A stretch of DNA of 39,630 nt from Alphaproteobacteria bacterium. GTDB lineage: Bacteria > Pseudomonadota > Alphaproteobacteria > MPNO01 > VGEU01. The stretch is from positions 1-39,630 of the forward strand of contig VGEU01000020.1 of the NCBI GenBank assembly GCA_016869145.1, given 5' to 3'. The translations under genes were made by a program, and so were the position numbers. The notes under the pieces are model-generated. The model was not told where the DNA came from, did not search any database, and saw only the letters and a list, made by a program, of their open reading frames with translations. Below are positions 30,570-39,630 of the stretch, piece after piece; within the stretch, counting starts at the first letter, position 1, and each line of letters begins with the position of its first letter.

Positions 30570-32321
30570 ATGGCGAAGCCGAAACCGATGACCGCGAAAA
30601 AGCGAAACGGGATCGACAAGAAGGGGCTGCCGAGCCGCCATGTCACCGTGGGGCCGGAGCGGGCGCCGCACCGGAGCTATCTCTACGCCATGGGGCTCAC
30701 GACCCAGGAGATCAACCAGCCGCTGGTCGGCGTCGCGACCTGCTGGAACGAGGCCGCACCCTGCAATATCGCGCTCTCCCGCCAGGCCCAGGCGGTCAAG
30801 CAGGGAGTAAAGACCGCGCACGGCACGCCGCGCGAGTTCACCACCATCACCGTGACCGACGGCATCGCCATGGGCCATGCCGGCATGAAGTCCTCGCTCG
30901 TCTCGCGCGAGGTGATCGCGGATTCGATCGAGCTCACCATGCGCGGCCATTGCTACGACGCGCTGGTCGGCCTCGCCGGGTGCGACAAGTCGCTGCCGGG
31001 CATGATGATGGCGATGGTCCGGCTCAACGTGCCGGCGGTGTTCATGTATGGCGGCACCATCCTGCCCGGCCGTTTCCAGGGCCGCGACGTGACGGTGGTC
31101 GACGTGTTCGAGGGCGTCGGCCAATACGCGGCCGGGCGCATGAGCGCCAAGGACCTTACCGAGCTCGAGCAGGTGGCCTGCCCCTGCGCCGGCTCGTGCG
31201 GCGGCCAGTTCACCGCCAACACCATGGCCTGCGTGTCGGAGGCGATGGGGCTCGCGCTGCCGGGATCGGCCGGGGCGCCGGCGTCCTACGAATCGCGCGA
31301 TGCCTTCGCCGAGAAGTCGGGCGCCGCCGTGATGCATCTCGTCAAGCTCGGGCTCAGGCCGCGCGACATCGTGACCAAGAAGGCGCTCGAGAACGCCGCG
31401 ACCGTTGTCGCGGCGACCGGCGGCTCGACGAATGCGGCCCTCCATCTGCCCGCGATCGCGCACGAGGTCGGCATCAAGTTCGACCTCTTCGATGTCGCCC
31501 GCATCTTCAAGCGCACACCTTACATCGCCGACCTGATGCCGGGCGGGCGCTACACCGCGACCGATCTCTACAATATCGGCGGCGTGCCGGTGGTGATCCG
31601 CGAGCTTCTGGATGCGGGCTATCTCCACGGTGACTGCATCACCGTGACGGGCAAGACGCTCGCCGAGAACCACCGCTCGATCAAGTTGCCCAAGGGCCAG
31701 GATGTCGTGCGACCGGTGAAGGCGGCGCTGTCGCCGACCGGCGGCGTCGTCGGCCTCAAGGGCAATCTCGCCGCCGAGGGCGCGATCGTGAAGGTCGCCG
31801 GCATGAAGACGCTCACCTTCCGAGGTCCGGCGCGCGTGTTCGACTGCGAGGAGGATGCGTTCACCGCGGTGCAGGCGCGGAAGATCAAGGAGGGCGAGGT
31901 CATCGTCATCCGCTACGAAGGGCCGCGCGGCGGGCCGGGCATGCGCGAGATGCTGGCGACGACGGCGGCGCTCTACGGCCAGGGCATGGGCGAGAAGGTC
32001 GCGCTCATCACCGACGGGCGCTTCTCCGGTGGCACGCGCGGCTTCTGCATCGGCCATGTCGGGCCGGAGGCCGCGATCGGCGGCCCGATCGGGCTCCTCA
32101 AGAACGGCGACATCATCGTGATCGACGCCAAGCGCGGCCGGCTCGACGTCGAGCTCTCGGACGCCGAGCTCAAGCGCCGCCGGGCGCAATGGAAGCCTCG
32201 CCGCCACGACTTCCAGTCGGGCGCACTGTGGCGCTACGCCCAGACGGTCGGCCCGGCGGTCGACGGCGCGGTCTGCCACCCCGGCGGCAAGGCGGAGACC
32301 CACGTCTACGCCGACATCTGA
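30570..32321 (+). CDS. ilvD: Dihydroxy-acid dehydratase (IlvD/Edd family), 583 aa
   Basis: Dehydrates 2,3-dihydroxy-isovalerate or -methylvalerate to the 2-oxoacids of valine and isoleucine synthesis, using an Fe-S cluster. The cluster region is clear: [18 protein letters not shown], and [61 protein letters not shown] and the late [21 protein letters not shown] are standard. GGVP favours true IlvD over sugar-acid dehydratases, but related dehydratases share much of this. ATG 30570 has GGGAG 8 bases upstream; the Lys-rich N-terminus ([14 protein letters not shown]) is slightly long for the family. It stands alone, with no other ilv gene in the window. Confidence 0.9.
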   Translation: MAKPKPMTAKKRNGIDKKGLPSRHVTVGPERAPHRSYLYAMGLTTQEINQPLVGVATCWNEAAPCNIALSRQAQAVKQGVKTAHGTPREFTTITVTDGIAMGHAGMKSSLVSREVIADSIELTMRGHCYDALVGLAGCDKSLPGMMMAMVRLNVPAVFMYGGTILPGRFQGRDVTVVDVFEGVGQYAAGRMSAKDLTELEQVACPCAGSCGGQFTANTMACVSEAMGLALPGSAGAPASYESRDAFAEKSGAAVMHLVKLGLRPRDIVTKKALENAATVVAATGGSTNAALHLPAIAHEVGIKFDLFDVARIFKRTPYIADLMPGGRYTATDLYNIGGVPVVIRELLDAGYLHGDCITVTGKTLAENHRSIKLPKGQDVVRPVKAALSPTGGVVGLKGNLAAEGAIVKVAGMKTLTFRGPARVFDCEEDAFTAVQARKIKEGEVIVIRYEGPRGGPGMREMLATTAALYGQGMGEKVALITDGRFSGGTRGFCIGHVGPEAAIGGPIGLLKNGDIIVIDAKRGRLDVELSDAELKRRRAQWKPRRHDFQSGALWRYAQTVGPAVDGAVCHPGGKAETHVYADI

Positions 32322-32423
32322 CCCGCTCGGTTTATGCCTCCGCTCTTGCCGGTTCGCGCCGGCTCGGGCACGATCGTTCGTAATCGAGCGACGATAATCG
32401 GGATTTTCCCGGAGGGGGGAACG

Positions 32424-33428
32424 ATGGGCGGCAGGGTGACGACACTCGCGGCGGCGATTGTGCTCGCGGCCGGTCTCGGCGTGAACACGGCGGCGGCGCA
32501 GGCCATCCCGGTCAAGATCGCGCACGCGACCGTCAACGACGTGCAGGACGAATGGTCGAAGCGCTACAAGGCGCGCCTCGAACAGAAGTCGGGCGGGCGG
32601 TTCCAGGTCCAGGTGTTCCCGCTCAGTCAGCTCGGCATCACGCCGCGCCAGATCGAGGGCCTCCAGCTTGGCACCATCGAGTTCATGGCCGCGCCGCCTC
32701 AGTTCATGGTCGGCGTCGACCCGCGCTTCCAGGTCCTCGCGGCGCCCGGCATGTTCACCGGCATGGAGCACGCGCAGCGCACGCTCTCCGACCCGCGCGT
32801 GCGCGAGGCCGCGCTCGGCCTCGGCACCGCCAAGGGCCTGATCGGCGTCACGCTCATCATCTATGGCCCGAGCGGGTTCCAGACCAAGGAGCCGCTCGCG
32901 ACGCCCGAGGCGCTCCGCGCCAAGAAGATCCGCGTGCTCGCCTCCGAGATCGAGATCGAGCCGGTGAAGCATTTCGGCGGCTCGGCGGTGCCGATGCCGC
33001 TCGGCGAGCTGATGGCCGCCTTGCAGCAGGGCGTGGTCGACGGTTCCTCGACCAGCCTAACCGTCGCCGCCGCGTTCAAGATGTACTCGGTCGCCAAGTA
33101 CCACACCGAGGCGCGCTGGCAGATCCACCCGACCGCCGGCTTTGTCAGCAAGGTGTGGTTCGACAAGCTGCCCGCCGATCTCCAGAAGATCGTGATGGAG
33201 GAGGGCAAGGCCGTCGAGCAGGAGCTGTTCGGCTGGATGCTCGACCACCAGACCCGCGCGCGCGCGGACTGGGAGAAGAACGGTGGCGTGTGGTCGGAAT
33301 GGCGCGCCGACCAGCATCCGCAGATGCTGGCGACGGTGGCCTCGATCGCCGATCGGATCCTCGCCAAGGACGCCGGCTCGAAGCAGCTTTACGACCTGAT
33401 CACCGGGGTGGCCAGGGAAAAGCCTTGA
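32424..33428 (+). CDS. TRAP transporter substrate-binding protein (DctP family), 334 aa
   Basis: A periplasmic binding protein for TRAP-type uptake, usually of C4-dicarboxylates, 2-oxoacids or other organic acids. The signal peptide ends near NTAAAQ. The DctP domain follows: KIAHATVNDVQDEWSKRYKARLEQKSGGRFQVQVFP, LQLGTIEFMAAPPQFM, the ligand-Arg region KIRVLASEIE, LMAALQQGVVDGSSTSLTVAA and the late WFDKLPADLQKIVMEEGK. ATG 32424 follows a textbook ribosome site (GGAGGGGG). No DctQ/DctM membrane genes are next to it, so it is an orphan: 102 bases after ilvD and convergent with a DUF1499 gene 9 bases away. The substrate is unknown. Confidence 0.92.
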   Translation: MGGRVTTLAAAIVLAAGLGVNTAAAQAIPVKIAHATVNDVQDEWSKRYKARLEQKSGGRFQVQVFPLSQLGITPRQIEGLQLGTIEFMAAPPQFMVGVDPRFQVLAAPGMFTGMEHAQRTLSDPRVREAALGLGTAKGLIGVTLIIYGPSGFQTKEPLATPEALRAKKIRVLASEIEIEPVKHFGGSAVPMPLGELMAALQQGVVDGSSTSLTVAAAFKMYSVAKYHTEARWQIHPTAGFVSKVWFDKLPADLQKIVMEEGKAVEQELFGWMLDHQTRARADWEKNGGVWSEWRADQHPQMLATVASIADRILAKDAGSKQLYDLITGVAREKP

Positions 33429-33437
33429 CCGGCGCGC

Positions 33438-34181
33438 TCAGCGCGTCGGCAGGCGGTCGAGGAACGCCTGCACGCGCCGGGCGTTGCGGCCCAGATCGCT
33501 CCGCCCGATCCGCGACTTCGAGCGCATGTCGATGCGCGCGCCGCCCGGATCGGGCCGGATGCGGACGACGACATCGTCCGTGAAGCCGAACCAGAACGTC
33601 GTCGCGGAGGCCTCGATGCGGCCCGTCGCCGGATCGGCGGCGACGATCGTCCAGCCCATCGACGCGGCGGCCATCTCGGCATAGAGGAACGACTGAGCCG
33701 GCGAGTGCGGGATGACGAGCGGGCGGAGATGCGGATAGGCCCGCTTCTGCTGTTCCGCGACCGCGGCGCCGGCATAGCCCGACCCGTTCGGAACGCCGGC
33801 GCGGAGCGGCGCGATCGCGACGAAGACGGGCGGATCGTCGGTGTCTGTCGTGATGTCGTGGATCGGCGGTACGCTCCGCGCCGCCTTCTGCATGGCCGGC
33901 GGCATGACGAGCGCGACGAGGCCGAGGACGAGGCCGAGCGTCGCAATGGCGAGCCCGCGCCGCGCGCTCACCGCCCGCGTCAGGACGCAGCCGACGAGCG
34001 AGACCGCGGCGGCGAGCGCGCCGCAATAGGCGGCCCAGCGCATCAGCTCGAAGCCGCCGCGTATGTCGTTCCAGCCGAGCCGGTAGGACGGCCCGGCCAA
34101 GGCGAGGAGCGCGAGCGCAATAAAAGCGAGCACGAGACCGGCGAGCGCGATCCGGGAAAAGGGGCGCTGGGCTTCGGTCAC
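33438..34181 (-). CDS. Membrane-anchored DUF1499 protein, 247 aa
   Basis: Three predicted membrane helices (about residues 10-30, 47-67 and 76-96) precede a DUF1499 domain, which starts near VPPIHDITTDTDDPPVF and ends DMRSKSRIGRSDLGRNARRVQAFLDRL. The final motif matches the other DUF1499 copy at 12845-13270. The function is unknown; the layout suggests a domain held at the periplasmic or cytoplasmic face of the inner membrane. The start is GTG 34181, 4 bases after the methyltransferase stop, rather than the far longer open frame upstream, which would run antisense-like through that gene. It is last in the chain xthA-methyltransferase-DUF1499. Convergent with the TRAP gene. Confidence 0.82.
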   Translation of the reverse strand: MTEAQRPFSRIALAGLVLAFIALALLALAGPSYRLGWNDIRGGFELMRWAAYCGALAAAVSLVGCVLTRAVSARRGLAIATLGLVLGLVALVMPPAMQKAARSVPPIHDITTDTDDPPVFVAIAPLRAGVPNGSGYAGAAVAEQQKRAYPHLRPLVIPHSPAQSFLYAEMAAASMGWTIVAADPATGRIEASATTFWFGFTDDVVVRIRPDPGGARIDMRSKSRIGRSDLGRNARRVQAFLDRLPTR

Positions 34182-34185
34182 CGGA

Positions 34186-34797
34186 TCACCGCTTGCGCGC
34201 GACGATGTAGAAGATGTGCCAATGCTTGGCGCCCCCCATCGCGTCCTTCCCCGGCCGGTTGATCTCGTCAAGCTGCTCGGGCTCGAACGCCGCGAGCATG
34301 GCCTCGACCGCGGCGCGGTCACGGATCCCGAGTGCGGGGCTCGCCCATTCGTCGTCGGGGCCGAAGATCTGGCCGGCGAACCGCCCACCCTGGGGCAGCG
34401 CGGCGACGATGCGCGCCCACAGTGCCTCGAGACAGTCCGGCGTGCAGAAGGGCAAGGCGAAGCTCGCGTTGAAGACCTCGACCGCGGGCCACGCGGCGTC
34501 TTCCATTCTCGCGCAGACCGTTTCGAGGGTGCCGGTCGTCGGGAGGTCGGCGCGCCCTGCGAGCCAGTCGAGCGCGCGTTGTTCCGAATCGATGGCGCGG
34601 ACATGGAATCGACGTCGCAGGAGCTCCACGGTGTCGCGCCCCTCGCCGCAGCCGAGATCGACCGCCGTCCGCATCCGGCGCGCGCCGAACTCCTTCTCCC
34701 AGGCATCGAGTGCGCGGACGAGCGTCTCGCGCGGCGGGTTGCCCGAGACTGCCTTATAGTATTCGTCCCAGCTCGTGAACCCCGCGATGCAGGTCAT
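34186..34797 (-). CDS. Class I SAM-dependent methyltransferase, 203 aa
   Basis: A Rossmann-fold methyltransferase with motif I AVDLGCGEGRDTVELLRRRF (residues 45-64), the acidic VRAIDSEQRALDWL, and the post-motif FNASFALPFCTPDCLEALWARIVAALPQGGRFAGQIFG. The GCGEGRDT form recalls the TehB/thiopurine-methyltransferase-like group acting on small molecules; the substrate is unknown. The last residues FYIVARKR are a usual strand. ATG 34797 overlaps the xthA stop by 4 bases (ATGA), and its own stop lies 4 bases before the DUF1499 GTG, so the three genes are translationally linked. The linkage of a methyltransferase to a repair nuclease is not obviously functional. Confidence 0.85.
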   Translation of the reverse strand: MTCIAGFTSWDEYYKAVSGNPPRETLVRALDAWEKEFGARRMRTAVDLGCGEGRDTVELLRRRFHVRAIDSEQRALDWLAGRADLPTTGTLETVCARMEDAAWPAVEVFNASFALPFCTPDCLEALWARIVAALPQGGRFAGQIFGPDDEWASPALGIRDRAAVEAMLAAFEPEQLDEINRPGKDAMGGAKHWHIFYIVARKR

Positions 34798-35573
34798 GTC
34801 CGATCCTCGAGCGCGCACCAGACGGGCGTGTGATCGGACGCCTTCTCCTTGCCGCGCGGGCCCTTGTCGACCCCGGCATCGACCAGGCGGTCCGCCGCCT
34901 GCGGGCTCAACAGCAGGTGGTCGATGCGGAGCCCGTGGTCACGCTGCCACGCGCCGCCCTGATAGTCCCAGAAGGTATAGACATGGGGCTCGGGATGAAA
35001 GGCGCGGACGGCGTCGGTGAGCCCGAGATGGAGGATCGCGCGGAAGCGCGCGCGCGATTGCGGACGGCACAGCGCGTCCGCGGTCCAGCCGGCCGGATCG
35101 TAGACGTCGATGTCGGTCGGGCACACGTTGTAGTCGCCGCCGAATACGACGATCTCCTCGTGCGCGAGGACGGATCGCACGCGCTCGCGCAGGCGGTCCA
35201 TCCAGGCGAGCTTGTAGTCGTATTTCTCGCCCGGCGCCGGATTGCCGTTGGGCAGATAGATCGACGCGACGCGCAACGCGCCGGTGAAGGCCTCGATATA
35301 GCGCGCCTGGACATCCTCCGGATCGCCGGGGAGGCCGGTCGTCACGTCCTCGATCGGCGTCTTCGACAGGATCGCGACGCCGTTGAAGTTCTTCTGCCCA
35401 TGGGTCGCGATGTTGTAGCCGAGGTCCTCGATCTCGAGCCGCGGGAACCCGTCGTCGACACATTTGATCTCCTGCAGGAGCGCAATGTCGGGCGCGGCCT
35501 CCTTGAGCCATTCGAGCACCCGCGGCAGTCGCGCGCGGACCGAGTTGACGTTCCAGGTCGCGATGCGGGTCAT
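34794..35573 (-). CDS. xthA: Exodeoxyribonuclease III / AP endonuclease, 259 aa
   Basis: A Mg-dependent repair nuclease that cuts at abasic sites and trims 3' ends in base-excision repair. Family residues are visible: TWNVNSVRARL at the N-terminus, E35 in LLQEIKC, the NFNGVAILSK strand, SIYLPNGNPAPGEKYDYKLAWMDRL, the catalytic GGDYNVCPTDIDV (Asp-x-Asn), and the C-terminal RIDHLLLS ... ASDHTPVW with the active-site Asp-His. Length matches XthA. It starts at ATG 35573 and overlaps the downstream methyltransferase by 4 bases. A 142-base gap separates it from erpA upstream on the same strand, so it may have its own promoter. Confidence 0.96.
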   Translation of the reverse strand: MTRIATWNVNSVRARLPRVLEWLKEAAPDIALLQEIKCVDDGFPRLEIEDLGYNIATHGQKNFNGVAILSKTPIEDVTTGLPGDPEDVQARYIEAFTGALRVASIYLPNGNPAPGEKYDYKLAWMDRLRERVRSVLAHEEIVVFGGDYNVCPTDIDVYDPAGWTADALCRPQSRARFRAILHLGLTDAVRAFHPEPHVYTFWDYQGGAWQRDHGLRIDHLLLSPQAADRLVDAGVDKGPRGKEKASDHTPVWCALEDRT

Positions 35574-35715
35574 GAACGGGGCGGCTCCATCCCGGGGATC
35601 ACGCGCGGGCGCGCGGCGCGGCGGGCCCGAGGCCGACGAGCCGTCGAGGTGTCTCAGGCATGGTTGCGCGGGTCAAGCCTTCGTGCGCGCCCGTCGGTCG
35701 ATCGTCCCGGCCGGC

Positions 35716-36066
35716 TCAGCCGACCGAGAACGACGTGCCGCAGCCGCAGGTCGAGGACGCGTTGGGATTGCGCACGGTGAAATAGGCGCCGATCAGCTCC
35801 TCGGCGAAGTGCAGCTCGGCGCCGGCGAGATAGTCGAACGACACATCGTCGACCACCACCTTGACGTCGTCGTGCTCCACCACGCGGTCGTCCGCGTTGA
35901 CGGCATCGTCGAACGCGAAGGAGTACTTGAAGCCCGAGCAGCCGCCGCCCGAGACGGCGACGCGGAACACCATGCCGGCATTCTCCGGCAGCGACAGCAG
36001 CACCGCGATCCGCCTCACGGCGGCGGGGGAAAGCGACAAAGGAGGGGCGACGCGGCTGTCGTCCAT
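35716..36066 (-). CDS. erpA: Iron-sulfur cluster insertion protein ErpA (A-type carrier), 116 aa
   Basis: An A-type carrier that hands [4Fe-4S] or [2Fe-2S] clusters to apoproteins. The three ligands are present: C43 in SGGGCSGFKY and C107/C109 in STCGCGTSFSV. SFDYLAGAELHFAEELIGAYFTVRNPNASSTCGCG is typical of ErpA/IscA, with NPNA favouring ErpA. No suf or isc genes are nearby. It is placed head-to-head with dgt, as in many alphaproteobacteria. A strong promoter lies 45-73 bases upstream of its start. The N-terminal DSRVAPPLSLSPAAVRRI is ordinary. Confidence 0.94.
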   Translation of the reverse strand: MDDSRVAPPLSLSPAAVRRIAVLLSLPENAGMVFRVAVSGGGCSGFKYSFAFDDAVNADDRVVEHDDVKVVVDDVSFDYLAGAELHFAEELIGAYFTVRNPNASSTCGCGTSFSVG

Positions 36067-36110
36067 GAGATGCTCACTGGCAACGGGCTTAAGCTGGCGG
36101 CACGGCTCAC

Positions 36111-36139
36111 TATCTAGGGAGCCGGCACGCTTCGGTCAA
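36111..36139 (-). promoter_or_regulatory. Sigma-70-type promoter of erpA
   Basis: On the minus strand TTGACC (36139-36134), a 17-base spacer and TAGATA (36116-36111) match the housekeeping consensus well. The predicted start is near 36104, about 38 bases before the erpA ATG (36066). No Fe-S regulator (IscR/RirA-like) site was recognised next to it. Confidence 0.65.
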
Positions 36140-36232
36140 TCTGGCGCCCGCCGGCCTCACCCGGGCGTTAACCGGGATCATACCGGCTCCCGCTCCGGTT
36201 CCGAAGGAATCGGATATGGATTAGGTTGAGCC

Positions 36233-37435
36233 ATGGCCAACATGCCCGGCGTCCGGCCCGAGCGCGGGCACGCACCCTATGCGTGTCTCGCCGCGCGCTC
36301 GCGCGGGCGTCTCCACGCCGAGGATGAGAGCCCGACCCGGACCGCTTTCCAGCGCGATCGCGACCGGATCATCCACTCGACCGCCTTCCGCCGGCTCAAA
36401 TACAAGACCCAGGTCTTCGTCTATCACGAGGGCGACCACTACCGGACGCGGCTCACCCATAGTCTCGAGGTCGCCCAGATCGCCCGTTCGCTCGCCCGCG
36501 CATTGGCGCTCGACGAGGACCTCGCCGAGGCGCTCGCCCTCGCGCACGACCTCGGCCATACGCCGTTCGGCCACGCCGGCGAGGAGGCGCTGCAGGAGGT
36601 GATGCGGCCCTATGGCGGCTTCGACCACAACAGCCAGACGCTCCGCATCCTGACCCGGCTCGAGGCGCGCTATGCCGAGTTCGACGGCCTCAACCTGACA
36701 TGGGAGACGCTCGAAGGCGTCGCGAAGCATAACGGGCCGCTGATCCGGCGCGCCGCGGAGGCTCCTCAGCTGCCGTGGGCGGTCGCCGAGTACGCGAGCC
36801 GGCACGATCTCGAGCTCGACACGCATGCGGGCGCCGAGGCGCAAGTCGCCGCCATCGCCGACGACGTCGCCTATCACACCCACGACATCGACGACGGGCT
36901 CCGCGCGTGGCTCTTCGCGGTCGACGATCTCCGCGACGAGCCGCTCGTCGGTCCGCTGCTGGTGGCGGTCGATCGGCGCTATCCCGGGCTCGAGAGCGCC
37001 CGTCTCGTGCACGAGACGACGCGGCGGCTGATCGATCTCCTGGTCAACGACATCCTGGCGGAGACCGGGCGCCGGCTCGACGCACTCGCGCCGCAATCGC
37101 CCGACGACATAAGGCGCCACGATCACCCGGTGGTCGGGTTCTCGCCGGCGATCGCCGAGCGCAATCTGGGATTGAAGCGGTTCCTGTTCGACCGTATGTA
37201 CCGCCACTACAAGGTCAACCGGATGACCAGCAAGGCTCGGCGGGTGGTGCGCGATCTGTTCGGCCTTCTGCACGCCGAGCCCGAATGCCTTCCGGCCGAT
37301 TGGCGCCGCGCCGCGGAGGGGCTCGACACGGCGGGCCGCGCGCGCCTCGTGTGCGACTACATCGCCGGCATGACCGACCGCTTCGCCGTCGACGAGCACC
37401 GTCGCCTGTTCGATCTCTACGAAAGCAACCGATGA
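36233..37435 (+). CDS. dgt: dNTP triphosphohydrolase (Dgt family), 400 aa
   Basis: An HD-domain enzyme that hydrolyses dGTP or other dNTPs to nucleoside and triphosphate, limiting dNTP pools. The metal residues are visible: H76 in [11 protein letters not shown]105-D106 in [16 protein letters not shown], and a late Asp in [38 protein letters not shown] is the family opening and [16 protein letters not shown] is conserved. Length matches the shorter alphaproteobacterial form (about 400 aa), not E. coli Dgt (505). Its TGA overlaps the argS ATG (ATGA), so the two are translated together. ATG 36233 is used; ATG 36242 is an alternative. Confidence 0.94.
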   Translation: MANMPGVRPERGHAPYACLAARSRGRLHAEDESPTRTAFQRDRDRIIHSTAFRRLKYKTQVFVYHEGDHYRTRLTHSLEVAQIARSLARALALDEDLAEALALAHDLGHTPFGHAGEEALQEVMRPYGGFDHNSQTLRILTRLEARYAEFDGLNLTWETLEGVAKHNGPLIRRAAEAPQLPWAVAEYASRHDLELDTHAGAEAQVAAIADDVAYHTHDIDDGLRAWLFAVDDLRDEPLVGPLLVAVDRRYPGLESARLVHETTRRLIDLLVNDILAETGRRLDALAPQSPDDIRRHDHPVVGFSPAIAERNLGLKRFLFDRMYRHYKVNRMTSKARRVVRDLFGLLHAEPECLPADWRRAAEGLDTAGRARLVCDYIAGMTDRFAVDEHRRLFDLYESNR

Positions 37436-39186
37436 ACGTGTTCCAGACCTTTCGCGACCTCGTGGTCGAGACGCTCGGCGCGCTCGCCGCCGCCGGCAGC
37501 CTGCCGGCGGGGCTCGATCTCGCGCGCGTCGCGGTCGAGCCGCCGCGCGATCCGGCGCATGGCGATGTCTCGACCAATGCCGCGCTCGTCCTCGCGAAGA
37601 ACGCCGGCCAGAAACCGCGCGCGATCGCCGAGCTCCTGGCGGCGCGTCTTGGCGCCCATCCCGACGTCGCCGAGGCGGCGGTCGCGGGCCCCGGCTTCGT
37701 CAATCTCCGGCTCCGCGATCCGTTCTGGCAGGCGCAGGTCCCGGCGATCGTCGCCGCAGGTACCGGCTACGGCGCATCCACGATCGGCCGAGGCATCGCC
37801 GTCAACATCGAATACGTGTCGGCCAACCCGACCGGGCCGATGCATGTCGGACACGGCCGCGGCGCCGTCGTCGGCGATGCGCTCGCTGCCCTCCTCGCCA
37901 AGACCGGGTTTCGCGTCACGCGCGAATACTACATCAACGACGCGGGCGCCCAGGTCGACGTGCTCGCGCGCTCGGCCCATCTCCGCTACCTCGAGGCGCT
38001 GGGCGAGGAAATTGGCGCGATCCCCGACGGGCTCTATCCGGGCGATTATCTGAAGGATGTCGGGCGCGCGCTCGCCCGACGCGACGGCGATCGCTGGCGC
38101 GGCCGGCCGGAGGCCGAATGGCTCGCACCGGTCCGCGACGCGGCGATCGCGGCGATGATGGCGCTCATCCGCGAGGATCTCGCCGCACTCGGCATTCATC
38201 ACGACGTCTTCACCTCCGAGCGCGCGCTCCACGCCGCGGGCGCGATCGACGAGGCGGTCGCCCTCCTCGAGAGCCGCGGCCACATCTATGTCGGCGTGCT
38301 CGAGCCGCCCAAGGGCCGGGTGCCCGACGACTGGGAACCGCGGCCGCAGACCCTCTTCCGTGCCACCGCATTCGGCGACGACGTCGACCGGCCGCTCCGG
38401 AAATCGGACGCGAGCTGGACCTATTTCGCCGCCGACATCGCCTATCACCGCGACAAGTTCCGCCGCGGATGCCCGGTGATGATCGACGTCTGGGGCGCCG
38501 ACCACAAGGGCTACGTCAAGCGGATGGAGGCCGCCGTCGCGGCTGTCACCGAGAGGGCCGCGACGCTCGATGTCCGCATCTGCAATCTCGTCCATCTCCT
38601 CGACAAGGGCGAGCCGGTCAAGATGTCGAAGCGCGCAGGCACGTTCGTCACGCTGCGCGAGGTCGTCGACGAGGTGGGGAAGGGCGTCGTCCGCTTCATG
38701 ATGTTGACGCGAAGCAACGAAGCCGCGCTCGATTTCGATCTCGCCAAGGTGGTCGAGCAGTCGAAGGACAACCCCGTCTTCTACGTCCAGTACGCGCATG
38801 CGCGCGCGGCCTCGGTCCGGCGCAACGCGGCCGAGGCGTTCGCCGGCGCCGCGCTTGACGATTCGACGCTCGCATCGGCTGATGTGACACACCTCACGGT
38901 CGCGGAAGAACTCGCGCTCGTCCGGCTCCTCGCCGCGTGGCCGCGCGTCGTCGAGACCGCGGCGACCGCACACGAACCCCACCGAGTCGCGTATTATCTC
39001 GCCGAGGTCGCGGCCGGCTTCCACGGGCTTTGGAACAAGGGCAATGAGACGGAGAGCCTCCGCTTCATCGTCGCATCCGACAGGGCGCTCAGCCTCGCCC
39101 GCCTCGCGCTCGTGCGCGCGACCCAGATCGTCATCGCCTCGGGTCTCGCCGTGATGGGCGTCGACCCAGTCGAGGAGCTTCGTTGA
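37432..39186 (+). CDS. argS: Arginyl-tRNA synthetase, 584 aa
   Basis: Charges tRNA-Arg (class Ia). The N-terminal Add-1 domain ([16 protein letters not shown] ... [19 protein letters not shown]) is followed by the catalytic domain with HVGH (138-141, the HIGH equivalent) in [57 protein letters not shown], and [12 protein letters not shown] (KMSKS equivalent). [20 protein letters not shown] and the C-terminal helical anticodon domain are complete, ending near [13 protein letters not shown]. It overlaps dgt upstream (ATGA) and the SPOR gene downstream by one base (TGATG). This dgt-argS-SPOR block is typical of alphaproteobacteria. Confidence 0.97.
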   Translation: MNVFQTFRDLVVETLGALAAAGSLPAGLDLARVAVEPPRDPAHGDVSTNAALVLAKNAGQKPRAIAELLAARLGAHPDVAEAAVAGPGFVNLRLRDPFWQAQVPAIVAAGTGYGASTIGRGIAVNIEYVSANPTGPMHVGHGRGAVVGDALAALLAKTGFRVTREYYINDAGAQVDVLARSAHLRYLEALGEEIGAIPDGLYPGDYLKDVGRALARRDGDRWRGRPEAEWLAPVRDAAIAAMMALIREDLAALGIHHDVFTSERALHAAGAIDEAVALLESRGHIYVGVLEPPKGRVPDDWEPRPQTLFRATAFGDDVDRPLRKSDASWTYFAADIAYHRDKFRRGCPVMIDVWGADHKGYVKRMEAAVAAVTERAATLDVRICNLVHLLDKGEPVKMSKRAGTFVTLREVVDEVGKGVVRFMMLTRSNEAALDFDLAKVVEQSKDNPVFYVQYAHARAASVRRNAAEAFAGAALDDSTLASADVTHLTVAEELALVRLLAAWPRVVETAATAHEPHRVAYYLAEVAAGFHGLWNKGNETESLRFIVASDRALSLARLALVRATQIVIASGLAVMGVDPVEELR

Positions 39187-39630
39187 TGGCCCGTATCGGT
39201 CCGCTCGACAACGACCGACAGCTGATGCCCTACGATCCCGATCGCCGCCCCGTCGGGCGCGCCCGCCGACGTCTCCTCACCGCGCTCGTCGCGCTCGTCG
39301 CGCTGGGCGGCTTCGGCGGGGTCGCCTACCACTTCTATGAGAAGAACCGCGATGCCGCGATGGAAGGCATCGTCCCGATCCTGAAGGCGGTCGAGGGGCC
39401 GACCAAGGTCAGGCCCGAGACGCCGGGCGGCATGCAGGTGCCCAACCGCGACCGCGAGGTCTATGGCCTGATCGACAAGAACGCGCCGGCGCCGAAGCCG
39501 CGGGTCGAGCAGCTTCTGCCGCCGCCGGAACAGCCGGTCGAGCGGCCGATCGAGCGCGCGCCCGAGCCGCCGCCGGTCGAGAACGTCGCCGAGGCGAAGC
39601 CGCCGGCCGGACCCGTCGCCGCGGCGCCGC
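39186..39630 (+). CDS. SPOR-domain-type envelope protein, N-terminal part (3' end outside window)
   Basis: ATG 39186 shares one base with the argS stop. The first 148 codons are in the window. A cytosolic N-terminus (residues 1-28) is followed by one membrane helix (about 29-50, LLTALVALVALGGFGGVAYHF) and a periplasmic segment with the alphaproteobacterial signature KVRPETPGGMQVPNRDREVYGLI. A Pro/Glu-rich linker (QLLPPPEQPVERPIERAPEPPPVE) then runs to the edge. In related genomes this protein ends in a SPOR domain that binds denuded septal peptidoglycan; that domain is not visible here, so the name rests on the N-terminal motif and on position after argS. Confidence 0.8.
   Translation, partial: MARIGPLDNDRQLMPYDPDRRPVGRARRRLLTALVALVALGGFGGVAYHFYEKNRDAAMEGIVPILKAVEGPTKVRPETPGGMQVPNRDREVYGLIDKNAPAPKPRVEQLLPPPEQPVERPIERAPEPPPVENVAEAKPPAGPVAAAP

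Noticed and set aside
35599-35661. 20-codon minus-strand frame (MPETPRRLVGLG...) between erpA and xthA as a leader peptide
   Set aside because: No ribosome site before its ATG and no regulatory hairpin after it; a frame this short is common by chance at this base composition.
1-39630. Mobile elements, prophage, CRISPR arrays, toxin-antitoxin or known defence genes
   Set aside because: No transposase, integrase, phage structural, Cas or toxin motifs, and no regularly spaced repeats or tRNA-flanking direct repeats, were found on reading both strands.

Overview
The window is very GC-rich (about 70% by eye, not counted), gene-dense chromosomal DNA from an alphaproteobacterium. The best taxonomic markers are popZ, an alphaproteobacterial polar-organizer gene, in the order pcm-tolC-popZ-valS, and the block erpA / dgt-argS-SPOR protein, an arrangement I know from that class. 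I cannot place it below class level. I see no insertion sequence, prophage, plasmid gene, CRISPR array or rRNA. Two tRNAs are present: Asn-GTT and Cys-GCA.

Layout. 1-1.6 kb: the end of a gene with a PqqD-like tail, three small conserved or hypothetical genes, and tRNA-Asn. 1.8-3.6 kb: a two-gene minus-strand unit of a haem-oxygenase-like diiron oxidase (HDO) and a [2Fe-2S] thioredoxin-like ferredoxin. Upstream of it is a broken gene that joins the front of an LdtD-type L,D-transpeptidase to the back of a MepK/DUF882 peptidase, out of frame. 3.7-10.3 kb: an accessory metabolic region with an amidohydrolase behind a perfect FNR/FixK box, a D-2-hydroxyacid dehydrogenase, a GMC oxidoreductase, a glutathione transferase and a UbiD-type decarboxylase. 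10.4-18.9 kb: a MATE exporter, a secreted trypsin-like protease with a peptidoglycan-binding domain, a phnDEC-type ABC importer ending in a DUF1499 gene, an SDR dehydrogenase, and a two-gene cation-antiporter operon (CaCA exchanger, NhaA). 18.9-24.8 kb: tRNA-Cys and the core block pcm-tolC-popZ-valS. 24.9-26.4 kb: an enoyl-CoA hydratase-family protein and a flavin-reductase-like protein.

26.4-30.4 kb holds the most unusual unit. It is a tightly overlapped minus-strand operon of two diverged cytosolic paralogues of the RdhA/QueG (corrinoid plus two [4Fe-4S]) superfamily, followed by a PaaK-like adenylate-forming enzyme. A TIGR02466-like 2-oxoglutarate oxygenase lies 51 bases upstream on the same strand. 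I know of no described pathway with this gene set. 30.6-33.4 kb: ilvD and an orphan TRAP solute-binding protein. 33.4-36.1 kb: a minus-strand chain of xthA, a methyltransferase and a second, membrane-anchored DUF1499 gene, with erpA upstream behind a good sigma-70 promoter. 36.2 kb to the end: dgt-argS-SPOR, each overlapping the next; the SPOR gene runs off the end of the window.

Tightly coupled starts (ATGA, GTGA, TTGA or TGATG overlaps) are common and fixed several gene boundaries. Gene functions are read from protein motifs by eye, without database searches.
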